Source: Schizochytrium sp. TIO01 (taxonomy: Eukaryota > Sar > Bigyra > Thraustochytrida > Thraustochytriidae). Taken from it: a stretch of DNA of 64,000 nucleotides. The notes beneath the pieces are model-generated. The model saw nothing but the letters and a program-made list of their open reading frames with translations. It was not told the origin of the DNA and made no database searches. The position numbers and the translations under genes are program-made. This document shows positions 1 through 12,276 of the stretch, piece by piece. Numbering within the stretch: the stretch's first letter is position 1; each line of letters opens with the position of its first letter. Location of the stretch: contig SMSO01000037.1 in NCBI GenBank assembly GCA_004764695.1, positions 1,534,247 to 1,598,246 of the forward strand. The letters run 5' to 3'.

Positions 1-1135
1 TATATCCTCGACCATTGAGTCAAGTTTGACCTTATATATTTATTCATTTGGTTATGTAGTCTATTTTCAAATCTTAAGTCTTCTTGGACACAGACGTTGT
101 ATCTGATAGGTTAATTTTACCAAACTTGATTCCTAATAGTTAATTTGTGCAAAGGACCCCTTGTAATGAATATGTTATGAACAACCATTTACATGATTAT
201 TTCAACAGCTTTAGGATTAGCATTCTTCATGAGCTATGCATCTGTAGTTTCGATTTCCTATATTCATTCGAAAAGTCACTACTCCTTTGATTGTCTTAGT
301 TTATTCGAATATGCAAATCAGACTTTCCGAAAGCAGTCTAAAAGCTCTACATTTTTTAGTTCCATAAAAAATCTTTTGATTGGTGATCTCAACATTTATG
401 GCAGAGCAACAGATTGATCACTCAGGGCTAGGTCTACCCAAACAGCAATCTTGCGAAGCAATGTTTAGCTTATGATTTTACTTTGCTTTTCATTCGCTGT
501 AGTTGTAGAGTTGCTGGTCGATTCTAGTCGTTTCTATCTCTGATCTATAATTTATCTCAACTCGTGAACCAATACTAATTCATAAATCTGGATGATACCA
601 AATGGGGATAGGTGGGTACGAGATGCTATTTCCTACACCTGGTAATTTAGCTATTTTGTCACTGGAAGTGACATATAAGTTGCATTGGTCGAGACTTAGC
701 ACTCAATGTCGAAGATTACTCACTGAAAACTCCAAGATTTTATCTTCAGCTAAATGCAGAAAATTGTGCATTGTGATACACCAACTTGCATAGTGCACAA
801 ACTTGTGAAAGGTGCGTTAAGAAAAATACTGTTTTCCCGTCTTAACTGGTTGCAATAATAGTAAAGCGGTAGGAGATTTCTTGAATGACGCAAACTGCAT
901 ATGGCCTAATAGGCCTAACATACTGATAAAGACTATAACAAGAAAATAAATACATTCTTTAAAAACAAAAAACTGTGTCTGTATTTCTTGGAAAATGACG
1001 GCGCACGTTCTAAAAATAGGAAACGGTAAACCGTAAAAATGGTTTTTCTTTAAAGTAACGATTCATGAAATAACAACAAGAAAATGGCAGAAGTGCCATC
1101 TTGGAAAAGTTAAAGGCAAAACATGGTCTGTTCTT
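1..1135. other. Intergenic, no gene seen
   Basis: This AT-rich stretch lies downstream of the minus-strand Rho GTPase. Open frames of 60-90 codons occur, but none has a recognisable domain. I see no RNA gene or repeat worth naming. The 3' UTR of the Rho gene should fall at the right end. Confidence 0.6.
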
Positions 1136-1911
1136 TTACAACAAAATGCAGCCTCCTCCAGAACTACCAGTGGAGCCACTGGAAGCAGCATCTTTAGCTT
1201 TTGATTTCACGGAAGTCCCGGCTCCCTTCGAGCTCATTGACTTTGTTGACATGGTCAAAGTTGCTTTTGCAGCTGAGAGTCTCGAGTGCGTTGCCGCGCG
1301 TACAGCCTCCTGGAAGAGCTCATCAAGACCAACCATTCTAAGTGCAGAGCACTCCATGTAGCAGTGGGCGCCGAGACGTTTTGCCTCTGATGCATAGAAG
1401 TCAAAGGACTTAAGCGGTTTACCTTTGGCTTGGAGGCTTTCTACAACTTTACTGTCAGAGCGGATGTCGGACTTGGTACCAACAATGATAAACGGAACTC
1501 CTGGCGAATGATGAGTAATTTCTGGTTTCCATTTAGTCTCAACATGTTTGTACGAGACAGGAGAATTGATTGCAAAACAAACTAAGAATACCTGCGTTTG
1601 AGGATATGAGAGTGGGCGCAAACGCGTGTATTCCTCTTGACCTGCAGTGTCCCATAGTCTAGATGTTCAGAAAGGCAAATTTAATGAGAGTCAACCTGTT
1701 AGCTCAATGAAGGTAGTGGCATTTGAACTTTGTTGCGATTTTTAACTTACCCAAGATAGGTTTCCTTGTTGTCCACCACTAGGTTTGTCTCATAGTTATC
1801 AAACACTGTCGGTACATAGTCTGATGGGAATCGCCCTTCTGTGTACGAGATGAGCATCGAGGTCTTCCCGACTGCGCCATCACCCACAACAACACACTTG
1901 ATATTATTCAT
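1136..1911 (-). CDS. Rho/Rac/Cdc42-family small GTPase (two exons)
   Basis: A membrane-anchored GTP switch for actin and polarity signalling. Coding exons are 1751-1911 and 1136-1658, minus strand. The 92-base intron starts GTAAGTT and ends CTAG, and splicing restores G-L-W-D-T-A-G-Q. The product is 227 residues. Visible motifs are the P-loop GDGAVGKT (10-17), switch [10 protein letters not shown] (32-40, T35), DTAGQEEY (57-64, Q61), TKSD (115-118) and ECSAL. A Rho-type insert precedes ECSAL, and its numbering matches Rac/Cdc42 exactly. The tail is long, rich in Ser, Gly and Lys, and ends in CILL, a CAAX box predicted to be geranylgeranylated. The ATG at 1911 gives the family-typical N-terminus [12 protein letters not shown]. 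Whether it is a Rac, Cdc42 or Rho orthologue is not decided. Confidence 0.95.
1659..1750 (-). other. Intron of the Rho GTPase gene
   Basis: On the minus strand the donor is GTAAGT and the acceptor CTAG, 92 bases in all. It splits the Gly54 codon as GG|A. Removing it joins the P-loop/switch I exon to the DTAGQ exon in frame. Confidence 0.9.
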
Positions 1912-2902
1912 GGTTAAGAGACCTTGCCTTTGAATGCGATCCCTTTACAAACTTAGCAACGTTAATGGAAACCACACAACCACAATACGCCACTGCTTTA
2001 CCTTGGAGACGAGTATAGTAGACAAATTTTGGCACTATCTCACGGAAGAGAAGAAGATGGCGGTAGACTGACTTCTCCCTCACCGCCACAGAACCAAAGC
2101 AGCTCTGAAGGGATGAGTTCTAGATGTAGACTTATGTTGGATAGCAATGTCAGCTGGTCTTCCAGAGCGCTGGGTAAAGTAGCAAAAAGAATGATATTGA
2201 TCAAGAGTAATGTCGCGAGGAGTCCTGAAGCAAGGGGCCCACTAATCAAATCGGCTGAGTGAAAAGAATACCTCCTTTGAAGTTCTGTGTCTTTCTTGGA
2301 TCTCACTTTACAAAGAGATTGTCTCGGGAAGTTGGTAGTATGTCTTGACAACCTTGACCTGCAAGCGCAAGGAAAACAAGTCTTACCTCTTCGCCGCTCG
2401 TCACCACTCCCTACGAGCTTGACTTTGCGACTGACTGCACGTGTGTTTGCTTGCTGTTTGATGTGTAAACGACTATTAGCAGAGTTGCTAAGGGTAATTC
2501 TATGTCTGTAGTAACTCTTATAGGATCTGATATATAGTTACTAGCATTTGAACCAATTTGAGAGAGACAAAAGTTGATGAATGGATTAAAGTAAAAAGTA
2601 GGAAACAGAGGAAGGCATAAAATACTCTGAAGAGAGGTTCATGGACAGTTTTCCAAATAGGGACTTGTTGTTTACCACCAAAGCTGATCGGTGAAACTTG
2701 TAAAGAAGCTGATACAGGTGGAGTTTGTTTGTACTGTATGTGATTGATCTATATATTGTAGGCCTACTTGAACTTTGGACCTTTCCTTTTAGAGGGCTCC
2801 GCTATCTACACGATGACCAAAATTATCATGAGTAATGTCTGGGTAGGTAGCACCTAGTACTGTATGCTGTACGAGGGAGTTCTCAGCTGGTTAAAAAAAA
2901 AA

Positions 2903-2923
2903 GAAAGAAAGAAAGAAAGAAAG
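2903..2923. repeat. GAAA microsatellite
   Basis: About five perfect GAAA units directly after a short poly-A run. It lies in intergenic DNA. Confidence 0.9.
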
Positions 2924-3679
2924 CAAGAAAAAGGATAGTCAGAATACAGAGGTTTTAGAGACTGTCTCAAAGCTCGAAGAATTTACTAGTTTAATCTAAC
3001 TATGGTAGTTTTAAAGCTTCGCTCTTCATGAGCAGACACGGAGCTAATCCTGGCAAAGAAGCAAGTCAGTGGAGGGGTGGGTTTTCTTTTCCTTACTCAT
3101 ACACACTACTAGTAATACTATTAATAGTCGTAAAAAGTTTTTTTATTCCTATTTCTGATAGAAACTACACACTATTATTACTAATAGCTACTCTAGCTAG
3201 GAGTACTGATGCTCATTTGGGTACACACACCTCTATCGATTTCCTTTATTCTTCTTTCCTTTTCTTCAACTTTATAAAGTACCTAGGTAGGTAGGTATTC
3301 ATGAACTTAAAAGCACTATTATATGCAACAATTGAAGGAATCCTCACTTCTCTGGGTAGCCATAGTAGCCATCGCGCGAGGTCAATCTGCTGTTTACAAA
3401 CCGCAAGGAGATACCTAATGTTAGACTTATTTGTCCAGTTGCGCACACCTTTATACACACTTTTGAAGTGACCTCAACCTCTTCAAGTTGATCAATATTA
3501 TCAATTCTATCAGGTAGTACTTAGGTAGATAAAATCGACTAATATTTACCTCTCTTACGTAGGTAGGTAACTAGTTAAATGTGTTGGGACATCAAGTGCC
3601 TATAGTAACACACAGGAAAAATAACTTGTGAGAATTACTCTAACTATGAATACATTTCACAAAATCAACCTTCAGACCA

Positions 3680-3741
3680 GTGATTGTTTTGGCGTGAGTT
3701 TTCGCTCAAGCTTAAAGGGCTACCTCTATTTAGTGAGAGAT
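3680..3741 (+). repeat. Dispersed repeat family, copy A (short)
   Basis: Begins GTGATTGTTTTGGCGTGAG and ends near TAGTGAGAG, the two ends that mark the family. The middle is shorter than in the other copies, so it is an internally deleted member. Confidence 0.6.
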
Positions 3742-6700
3742 ATTTAGCTGATTCGGAACACCTGAGTATAAACTTGAACAAAAGTTGAATCTGTACGAAG
3801 ATGTCATTAACTGAGCACGTTCCTCATTCCTATAAAACGCACTTTATCGTTATGCATGTGTAGGTTTCTCAGCTGGTTTATCGGGGGTGTTCTAGCGACA
3901 AATCCAGCCGGCAATCTAAGCACTCAAGACGGCTATATGGTATAAGCTAGATCGAAGTGCTGGAAAGCAAATACTTGTACACAAAACATGTTCTGAGTAA
4001 GCTTTAGTTCTCAAAACAACCTGGTACGAAGCAAGAAGCGTCTAAATTGGAAAACCAGAAGCGTACCTAAGACTTTTGGAGTTCACGAGAAAACGAAATT
4101 GTCATCACACAGATTCTACTCGTCTGAAATTGCAGTAAGCAAGTAACCTATTTTTTATTTTTTTAAAAAAACATCGTTCTTTATCTTTTATAGTAAAAGA
4201 CTCAAATTGACCTGGTTTGATATTCATCTCGTCAACGATTCAACAATTTCTTAAGGAACCCTTTCACGTCTTTTTGGACAGCACATTTGCAATATGGTTG
4301 CAAATACGAAAAGGATATACACCTGGACTTTTTATATATAGTATTAAAGCAATCTTACGCTTGGTACAACTGCTCCACTGTCAGGCTATGAGACGATTCG
4401 AATAACTTGAAATGCACTTGTATTCATTGGCAAAAAAATACGTACTCTGTAGACGCTGAGATTTCTAGCTTAATTCTGTATGTATGTATGTATGTATGTC
4501 CAAATGGCTCTATGAATGCATTCAGACCATGTGGTATGGATGATGTGCTTTTCTCCTCAAACTGTTTTGGCTCAGCTCTATATTGATTTATTTTGTAGTC
4601 GTAATAGCTCGGACTTCAGCCAATCAGAACAAATAAAATTAGCGTCGAGGGCTCGGACCAACCCCGCCAGAGGAAAAGAGAGGAGAGAAGAGAAGAGATC
4701 TACTCATGCTTTCATAATATGCCTAGGACTAACTTAGTAAAAGAATCTTGTGATCAAATCGAGAAAGTGTTGATCTGATTTAAAAAAAGAGAGTATCTTT
4801 GAAAATAAAACAGATAAACAGAAATACACAAATAGGTTAAATGCAACAAGAAACAACAAGAACACCACGCATGGCCTATAGCTTATGAACCTAACTTGGA
4901 GCATGGAATTTTGTATCTCCTTTTTGATGTAGCAAAATGCACCCACTTTATGGGTCGTGCTTAAGCTTGCTGTGCTTCGTGCAAGGTCCATGGCTTTTGA
5001 TTGAACTATTAGATAGTTCAAGCGAGTTTGATTGGCACGTGTGCTTAAGGAAGTTTTAAGTACCACATGAAAGTTTATAATTTATAATTAGGTACCATTG
5101 GCTAAAGCGACACCTTTGAAGAAACCAATAAACTCTTCTAAAACAACACCTCGCGCCTATCTTGCAATCTTCTCAGCAGTTATTTAATATGAAAAGTCAA
5201 GCTTAGAATTAAATCATCATTTGGAGTTCATATGTTAAAAATGCTCCAAAGCTCTCTTTCTACTTGGTTTAGATTTTATACTACCCTTAGGCCAAGAAAG
5301 CGAAAACTAATGATTATATAAGGCCTATACTTGAAAAGAGAAACAAGGTTTAAAAGGGAAGATTCATCCCTATGAAGTACCTAGACACTTTAAAGTGGTC
5401 CATTCATCAACTTGCAAAATTAACCTAATTCGTTAGCCTTAGAAGCTTAGTCAAAGCAACGTGTTTTATTTATTCAAGAGAGATGAGCCTACTTTTAGTT
5501 TTCAGAACGTGTCTGGATAGTCAGAGGCAAGGCAAGGGGGCTCTGAGTTTTGTTTTTCAAATCTACTTGGGACGGCGGGGTTCCTGTACCGTCATTCTCA
5601 AGAAGATTAGAAACTGCTTTTGCAAACTCGCTTTAGGAATGCCAGGCGGCATATCTGCTACCTAGTAGCTAGTGGACCAGATCTCTCTCTCTTCGCAGAC
5701 TATTCATAAACTGTTTTTAGCATTGCACAATACAAGTCAAGAACTTCACACTTTTGGAGTTTGAAATGCGCAAACTGCATCTAAAATTTCATGAAACAAG
5801 ACGAGAGGACAAAGGTACTCATGTTTATCTCTACATACTTGAAGTTCACATTGACCAGGTAGAGAAGTTAGAGAAAACGTTCCCCAATTTGTTCAATTTT
5901 ATGTAGGGTTGAGTACCTATTAAAAAAACAAATAAGAAAAAATTCGAATTAATTTAGATAACTAACAAAGCAGAAGAAATTAAAATACAATAAAAATCCT
6001 GACTTGAGTAGTTTGAAGTGTAGCTGACTTGAGTAGTTTGACACAAGGACCTCCGAGTTTGGCTAGTCGGAGCTTTAGGAGCTATAAACATTATTTGTGC
6101 TGAAAAGCGCTTAAAAACGTATTATCTTTGGAAGAAGGGAGAGGTGTGGATTATAATCCTAATCTTATCTATTGGATGAGTATTGAAAGTAAGGAGATAA
6201 ATAGAGCTTCTTATAAAAGTAAAAAGCCACTGCATTCAAATTTACCATTTTTAATAAATACTAACACTAGTCATAATTGAATTAAAAAATTAATTTATCA
6301 TTCAAATTAGTATTTTAGTTATAATGGGCTTCAATGATCAGAGACTATATAAAAGAGTCTTAATATGCATATTTTACTTAATTAAATTAAAAGAAATGTT
6401 AGCAAAAAAAGTTTATCAAGTAATGAGGCGACGCAGATGCAGTGCGATTGTTGACATAGTATAAGTGAGCAAGCAAGCCAGACAAGAGTCCTTGCGCTTG
6501 CAAGCCCAATAGCTCCTTCGGGGCTAGCTAGGGTTGTGAAGCAACTGACTGGTGATTGAAGGCCTAGACTTAGCGAGGAGGGCTTTCTTAAAGAAGTAGC
6601 GGCCTCCGGGTTCTCTCTAGTACAAACTAAACGTCACTGGTCCACTAAGTTTGGCGGTCGTTGTCGTCATCCACTTGGTGCTTACTTGTGCAGTCCAAAC

Positions 6701-7468
6701 TTCTATTTGCCGAGAGAAAATACAACATCGATAAGGATTCAAGTTATCGTCCGTATCGATCTGCTCTCAGTTGACACGAATTCAAGAGACGCAGGCATAC
6801 TTTCGTGACCATTTAAGTTTCGAGTACCGAGTAGGTCGTAGTCGCGGCTCCTTACAAGTCAACGAACGAAGTCAATACTTCATTCAACAACACTAGTTCC
6901 TCGGAGGCGTCCCTTGCTTTATTGAGCCATTTCTTTCTTTCTTTCTTTCTGCTTACTAGGTACTTCCTTACCTTATACCTACTGCCACTTCTTTAGTCCG
7001 AAGTTCCTCGCTTTGCGCCGGTGTCGTTGGTGCAGGGCATCGAGCTGAGGCCAGTAAAGACGGAACCAAGGGCAGGCTGCGGAGCTGAGCGGCAGCTTTC
7101 TCTCGTGCCGGACTTGGCCATCTTTTGAACTCAGGTCGCTTGCAGCAACTTGTAACAACTCGAGATAGCTCGTGATAACTCGTGACCTGGAGGGCTAGTG
7201 GATCATTGAGGTTTCTCATTGCAGTCAAACACGGCGCAGAAATAGATAGATTGTTAGAGGCAGGAGAGATAATTAAGAAAGCAGAAGCCCAGAAGACGAG
7301 ATTTACAGTGTACAGTTCACCGCTTGGCACAATCTCTGAAACGTTCTTGCACCAGCCGGTCTAGTTCACCTTTCAGGGAAATCGAATCCGTGATATATCG
7401 GTGTATCATTATAGCGCACCTGTACAGATAAATCAAGTCTAGAATTAGTGCAATAAAAATTTGCTAAC

Positions 7469-9070
7469 ATGAACGCGACAGATTCAGGCTTTGGGATAGA
7501 TCTCTTCAACGATGTACCTCTTCATAAGGTCGTCACTCTGAGCATCATGTTCATTGTGTTCTTTGTTTCTCTGCTTGGTCAGATGTTTGTTTTCAACCAA
7601 GCTAAAGCATCAGAATTCAAGACTCGTGAGGCCCTTTCGCCCGGCGAGGGTATGATCTGGCGGGAGGAGTTTGGAAAGGCAGTAGCACGTCCGTTAGAAC
7701 CAGAAGTGTACGCACGCAAACGCGAGCAGCTCGGACATAAGAAGTTCTCCTGGGATGAGATAAATCAACATACCAAGCGTGACGATCTATGGATCGTTGT
7801 CGAGGGCAAGGTGTTTGATGTGACCCCTTTCGTAGAACGCCACCCTGGTGGCTGGCGTCCAATTACGCACAGTAGTGGTAAAGACGGAACAGATGCATTT
7901 AGTGAATTTCACCCCGCTAGCGTCTTGGAACGTTGGATGCCTCAGTACTACATCGGTGACGTGGACAAGTATGAGGTTTCTGCCTTGGTCCGCGACTTTA
8001 GAGCCATCAAACAAGAACTCTTGGCTCGTGGGTATTTTGAAAACACCACCTCCTATTACTATGCAAAGTACATCTGGTGCGCTTCCATGTTCGCGCCAGC
8101 TCTGTATGGAGTGTTGTGCTGCACGTCAACATTTGCGCATATGCTATCCGCTATTGGAATGGCTATGTTTTGGCAACAAATAGCTTTTATTGGTCATGAT
8201 GCTGGCCACAACGCTGTATCTCATGTTCGCGATATGGATCTCTTTTGGGCAGGTTTTATCGGTGATATGCTTGGTGGAGTGGGGCTTAGCTGGTGGAAGC
8301 TGTCCCACAACACTCACCACTGTGTGACAAACAGTGTCGAGAATGACCCAGACATCCAACACTTGCCTTTTCTGGCCATTACAAATAAGCTCTTCAAACG
8401 CTTCTACAGTACATTCCATGATCGATACTTTGAGGCAGATATCTTTGCTCGCTTCTTTGTAGGTTACCAACACATTCTGTACTATCCGGTGATGATGGTT
8501 GCACGCTTCAATCTGATTCTTCAAAGCTGGCTCACCCTTCTTTCTCGTGAACGTATTGACTACCGTTACTCGGAGATGCTTGCTCTTGCTATTTTCTGGG
8601 TGTGGTTCTATAAGTTTGTCATGTGCTTGCCGTACAATGAGCGTATTCCATATGTTGTGCTCTCTTACGCAGTTGCTGGCATCCTCCATGTCCAGATCTG
8701 CATTTCTCACTTTATGATGGAAACTTTCCACGGTCGCTCTACCGAGGAATGGATTCGTCATCAGCTGCGGACATGTCAGGATGTGACATGTCCGTTTTAC
8801 ATGGATTGGTTTCATGGCGGTTTGCAATTTCAGACTGAGCATCACATGTGGCCCCGCTTGCCCCGTAGGAATCTTCGGGTGGCACGTGCTCGTCTGATTG
8901 AGCTCTGTGCAAAATACAACCTCAATTATGTTGAAATGGACTTTATTGAATCAAACAAGCACCTTATCAGATGCCTGCGTAAGACTGCCATGGAAGCACG
9001 TAAACTCAAGTCTGGAGATGCTGGATTTTATGAAAGTCCAATGTGGGAAAGTCTCAACCTCCGTGGTTGA
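7469..9070 (+). CDS. Cytochrome b5-fused front-end desaturase, probably sphingolipid delta-8
   Basis: 533 residues; an ER membrane enzyme that inserts a double bond into an acyl or long-chain-base substrate, fed by its own cytochrome b5 domain. The heme-binding HPGG is at 125-128 within a b5 domain of about 90-170. The three histidine boxes of di-iron desaturases are HDAGH (243-247), HNTHH (280-284) and QTEHH (455-459); the Gln of the third box is typical of front-end desaturases. The stretch NDPDIQHLPF after box 2 resembles fungal and algal sphingolipid delta-8 desaturases more than PUFA delta-5/6 enzymes, from memory. Unusually, a hydrophobic segment (about 21-42) precedes the b5 domain. 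The start ATG in AACATGA is the first in frame. Substrate is inferred, family is certain. Confidence 0.93.
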   Translation: MNATDSGFGIDLFNDVPLHKVVTLSIMFIVFFVSLLGQMFVFNQAKASEFKTREALSPGEGMIWREEFGKAVARPLEPEVYARKREQLGHKKFSWDEINQHTKRDDLWIVVEGKVFDVTPFVERHPGGWRPITHSSGKDGTDAFSEFHPASVLERWMPQYYIGDVDKYEVSALVRDFRAIKQELLARGYFENTTSYYYAKYIWCASMFAPALYGVLCCTSTFAHMLSAIGMAMFWQQIAFIGHDAGHNAVSHVRDMDLFWAGFIGDMLGGVGLSWWKLSHNTHHCVTNSVENDPDIQHLPFLAITNKLFKRFYSTFHDRYFEADIFARFFVGYQHILYYPVMMVARFNLILQSWLTLLSRERIDYRYSEMLALAIFWVWFYKFVMCLPYNERIPYVVLSYAVAGILHVQICISHFMMETFHGRSTEEWIRHQLRTCQDVTCPFYMDWFHGGLQFQTEHHMWPRLPRRNLRVARARLIELCAKYNLNYVEMDFIESNKHLIRCLRKTAMEARKLKSGDAGFYESPMWESLNLRG

Positions 9071-10246
9071 GACCCCTTTGAAAGCTCTTGCATAATGAAC
9101 CCTGAGATGCGCGTTTTTGCTTGCGCATTACGACACTTCGTCCAACCTCACTCCTAAGCATGATAGGGATCGTCCGAGCTTTTCAAAATTTGAAAGTAAT
9201 GCCGATGTCACGTATATGTGTATTGGGAGTAGCACTGGCGTTTTAGAGTCTAGTTTTTTAACAAAGCCGAAGGATGAGCGACCCAGGCCTCGCAATGGTT
9301 GATTGTTCTTAATCGGCATTTGCTCTCCATAATCAACTTCCTGTGTGAGGAGTTTGACAAGGCAGTTGCCTTAACAGAGTGAATAGCTCCAGAAGCTTTT
9401 GCAGACTATAATAATAATAATAATAATAATAATGTATGAAGAAAAAATATTTTTTGCTATATTCGTGTATGCAAGACACTTCACGTATCTTACTAAAATT
9501 TGTCATATGCTATGTACCTAAATGAAAGGACTGATTTGACTAGCCTCTGATCAGTGAAATTGGATCTTAGCTCTCGATAAGCTGTACTGCTGTTGGAGTC
9601 CAAATTCTTACAAAATCACAAAAACCTCTCATAGAACACTGCAAGCAAAAATCAAGTGCGGAAAAGTACAAAGTAAGTAGACAACTTGATTGTAGTTTTC
9701 ATTCCGGCGCTGTCACCATAGAAGCTCCTATCTATATAATGACTTAAAGTAGCTTACTAAATATGGCTGAGCCCTGGGTACACCTCGGTGTCTAGGAATC
9801 TGAAAGAGACTTATACGAGGTGTGGATACCAGTGCGGAGCTCCCTCACTCTGAAGAAATAGCTTTCTCACCGTAAAAAACCAGGGGCTGTACGCAACGAT
9901 TTTAATTTGTAGCCAAGGTAACACCCAGCCAGTTAAAAGCAGCAGAGTATATAAAAAGATGGTTCAGAAAATAATGACTTGAACTGCTTCAATACAACTT
10001 GGTTTTTATGTGAAAGTCATTTCCTCAACTACTTTCTCTTTAAGCAATAACAAGATAATAACGAATGTTTGGGACAAAAAAAGCTGTTCACAACAATTTG
10101 CTTGAAAGGTTACTCTTTGTATACTAAATCGGAAATTTTGGAAAGGTAGTCGGTCCTTCCAGTTCTACCGACTGTCAAAAAGACCTTGCCTGACGGCAGT
10201 TGGTCATCATGTATGCGCTGCGTTGGGTTGGATTATTTTGGTCGAT
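9071..10246. other. Convergent spacer between desaturase and MnSOD
   Basis: Contains the 3' UTRs of two converging genes and a TAA microsatellite (about 9407-9432). Short overlapping open frames at 9117-9319 on both strands show no protein signature. No RNA gene seen. Confidence 0.6.
9407..9432. repeat. TAA microsatellite
   Basis: About nine TAA units in the spacer downstream of the desaturase gene. Confidence 0.9.
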
Positions 10247-10927
10247 TTACTTAGCAGCCTTGAAGCGCTCCTCAACCTTGGCCCAGTTGTAGATGTTCCA
10301 GCAGTTCTCGATGTACTCCGGGCGACGGTTCTGGACATCCCACCAGTAAGCGTGCTCCCACACATCAAGACCAAGAAGAGGGGTGCAGCCGGTGGTAGAG
10401 CAGGGGTCCTGGTTAGCGGTGGTGACAACGCGGACACTCTTCTCAGTAGGGTCCCAGGCAAGCCATGCCCAGCCAGAGCCCTGAACTCCGACGGCCTTGG
10501 CAGAGAACTCCTTCTTGAAGCTGTCAAAGCTTCCCCACTTGGAGGTAATGGCCTTGCCAACCTCACCGGTGGGCTCACCACCTCCGTTGGAGCTGGCAGG
10601 GGCAAGGTTCTCCCAGAAGAGGCAGTGGTTCACGTGGCCACCTCCGTTGAACTTGAGAGGGGTCTGAAGAGCAATCATGGTGGCCATGTCGCCCTTGGAC
10701 TCAGCATCAGCGTACTTCTCGAGAGTAGCATTGAGGTTGGTTACGTACGCCTGGTGGTGCTTGGTGTGGTGCACCTCCATGATCTTGGCGCTCACGTAAG
10801 GCTCGAGGGCGCCATAGTCGTAGGAGAGGTCCGGGAGCTTGAAGGAGCCCGCGAGGGAGGCAGCTGACAGGTTGCGAACACCTGCCTTAGCGACGAAGAG
10901 CTTGCCAGAGTTACCGAGGACCTGCAT
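10247..10927 (-). CDS. SOD2: Mitochondrial manganese superoxide dismutase
   Basis: 226 residues; converts superoxide to hydrogen peroxide and oxygen, most likely in the mitochondrial matrix. Residues 1-29 look like a cleavable presequence (few acidics, Arg/Lys and Ser/Ala). The mature start LPDLSYDYGALEPYVS is classic Fe/Mn-SOD. Predicted metal ligands are H53 (in HHTKHH), H101 (HVNH), D188 and H192 (DVWEHAYWW). The GGGHVNH context and Q149 in GVQGSGWAWL point to manganese rather than iron, since Fe enzymes usually carry the active-site Gln elsewhere. Codon use is GC-rich at third positions, suggesting high expression. A long open frame on the opposite strand is a shadow of this bias. No intron is evident. 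Confidence 0.96.
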   Translation of the reverse strand: MQVLGNSGKLFVAKAGVRNLSAASLAGSFKLPDLSYDYGALEPYVSAKIMEVHHTKHHQAYVTNLNATLEKYADAESKGDMATMIALQTPLKFNGGGHVNHCLFWENLAPASSNGGGEPTGEVGKAITSKWGSFDSFKKEFSAKAVGVQGSGWAWLAWDPTEKSVRVVTTANQDPCSTTGCTPLLGLDVWEHAYWWDVQNRRPEYIENCWNIYNWAKVEERFKAAK

Positions 10928-11950
10928 GATGCTTGCTTGAAGACTTGGTTTAGACGGAGGAAAGGAATTTAATTCTTGGTTTGCTGCCTGTGAAGTGGTG
11001 TCTTTGGCTTAGTTACAATGCTTCCTCTGCTTTCTCTTAATCTATCTATGTCTGTATCTATTTCCTCATCTATTATCTATCTAATTCTCTACCTATGCAG
11101 TAGATACACTACAGGTACTGCAAATGCTGCTGCAGGTAAAAGTATCCTCTTCTTCCTCTTTCACCTTTTCTGTCTCCTGGAGAGTCTTAAGAGTGACAAT
11201 AGATGGTTGATAGGTCAACTAAGATATTGATATCACGATAATAAATAACATTAAAATGAAAGTGATTTTTTTAAATATATATTTTTTTAATTTCATCCAT
11301 TTCAAAATTTAGGACAATCGAAATTGAGTTCAACAGGCACCCTGCCTGCCTAGCACTAACTATATAACCTTTAGCAAGTGCAGTATAGCATTCCTATACT
11401 AGGTCTAACTAGTTGAACATCATAACTGCTATCTTCAACTGGTTCTTTGCTATATAGAGCATGTATATATTTTTTTGAAGAAGAAAAGGTTTTCAGCCTG
11501 GCCTGGTGCGGAGCGAATGAAGTAGAGACTCGAACTAACCTATAGAGACGAGCTAGCAGTGATCCTAGTTACTTGTTCTTCTTGAAATAAAAAAAGTAAA
11601 TAGAAATAGCCTTATGACAGATAATATTCACACCTACTCTACATATATTATAGATTAAGAAGATATAATTTATTTTTGCTACCTGCTAGTAGATAGTCGC
11701 TGGAGGAGCGAGCAAAGTTGCTACGCCAATTTCAGATATCTATCCTATGCTGCTGTGTAGCCTTGAACTTCTGAATGTGAAGACTATATAACAACGAAAA
11801 AAGTAGGATGAAATGAGTCTGTAAAAAAAGAACGAAAAAAGAAAAGAAAAAAGAGAAGATAATCCAAGTCATCGCCGGAGATACATATCCAGGCTTCCGG
11901 TAGTACTAATTAGTTAGTGGTAGTACTTTATGATCTAGAAAAAGAAATGT

Positions 11951-11977
<27 letters not shown>
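11951..11977. repeat. TAA microsatellite
   Basis: Nine uninterrupted TAA units in intergenic DNA. Confidence 0.9.
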
Positions 11978-11981
<4 letters not shown>

Positions 11982-12200
11982 TACCATACTAACATGTAAA
12001 TGAAGGAAAATGTAGTGTTGCCTGTGGTTATTAGTGGCTGTTCCTTTCTAGCTCTGCCTGCGAGTCAGTTTCAATGTCTCCTTCTGGAAAGAAAAATGAT
12101 TTCATTCTCAGTTGCGGAGTTATGTATTTCCTTCTTGGAAAGAAAAGACTTATTCTCTTCTATGTAGCTAACTAAGTCCAAAGCCCCATTTCCAAGCAAT

Positions 12201-12276
12201 GAGTGATTGTTTTGGCTTGACTCTTTACCCAACTTGCTAAAAGATTTTAACTTTATTTACTCTGAGTAGCGAGAGT
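12201..12276 (+). repeat. Dispersed repeat family, copy B
   Basis: Begins GAGTGATTGTTTTGGCTTGA, has a middle of the type TACCCAACTTGCTAAAAGAT, and ends AGTAGCGAGAGT. With copy G it is one of the two best-preserved members and defines the family layout. Confidence 0.75.

Larger units (their letters stand above)
1912..7468. other. Long AT-rich intergenic region
   Basis: 5.5 kb between two divergent genes, with no supportable gene. It holds a GAAA microsatellite (2903-2923), a TGTA microsatellite (about 4477-4499), one dispersed-repeat copy (about 3680-3741), a 16-base direct repeat GACTTGAGTAGTTTGA at 6001-6016 and 6026-6041, very AT-rich DNA at 6200-6420, and a pyrimidine TTTC run near 6930. 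The final 500 bases are more GC-rich and should hold the desaturase promoter and 5' UTR. Hydrophobic open frames near 2040-2350 have no ATG start. Confidence 0.6.

Noticed and set aside
2040-2351. Hydrophobic 103-codon minus-strand frame upstream of the Rho gene
   Set aside because: It has no ATG, no recognised domain, and lies where the Rho 5' leader is expected.
6968-7330. A 120-codon minus-strand frame before the desaturase
   Set aside because: No family signature; it falls in the GC-rich promoter/leader of the desaturase.
10223-10867. A 214-codon plus-strand frame opposite MnSOD
   Set aside because: It is the reverse shadow of a GC-ending, strongly biased gene; its product is low-complexity Leu/Val/Gly with no domain.
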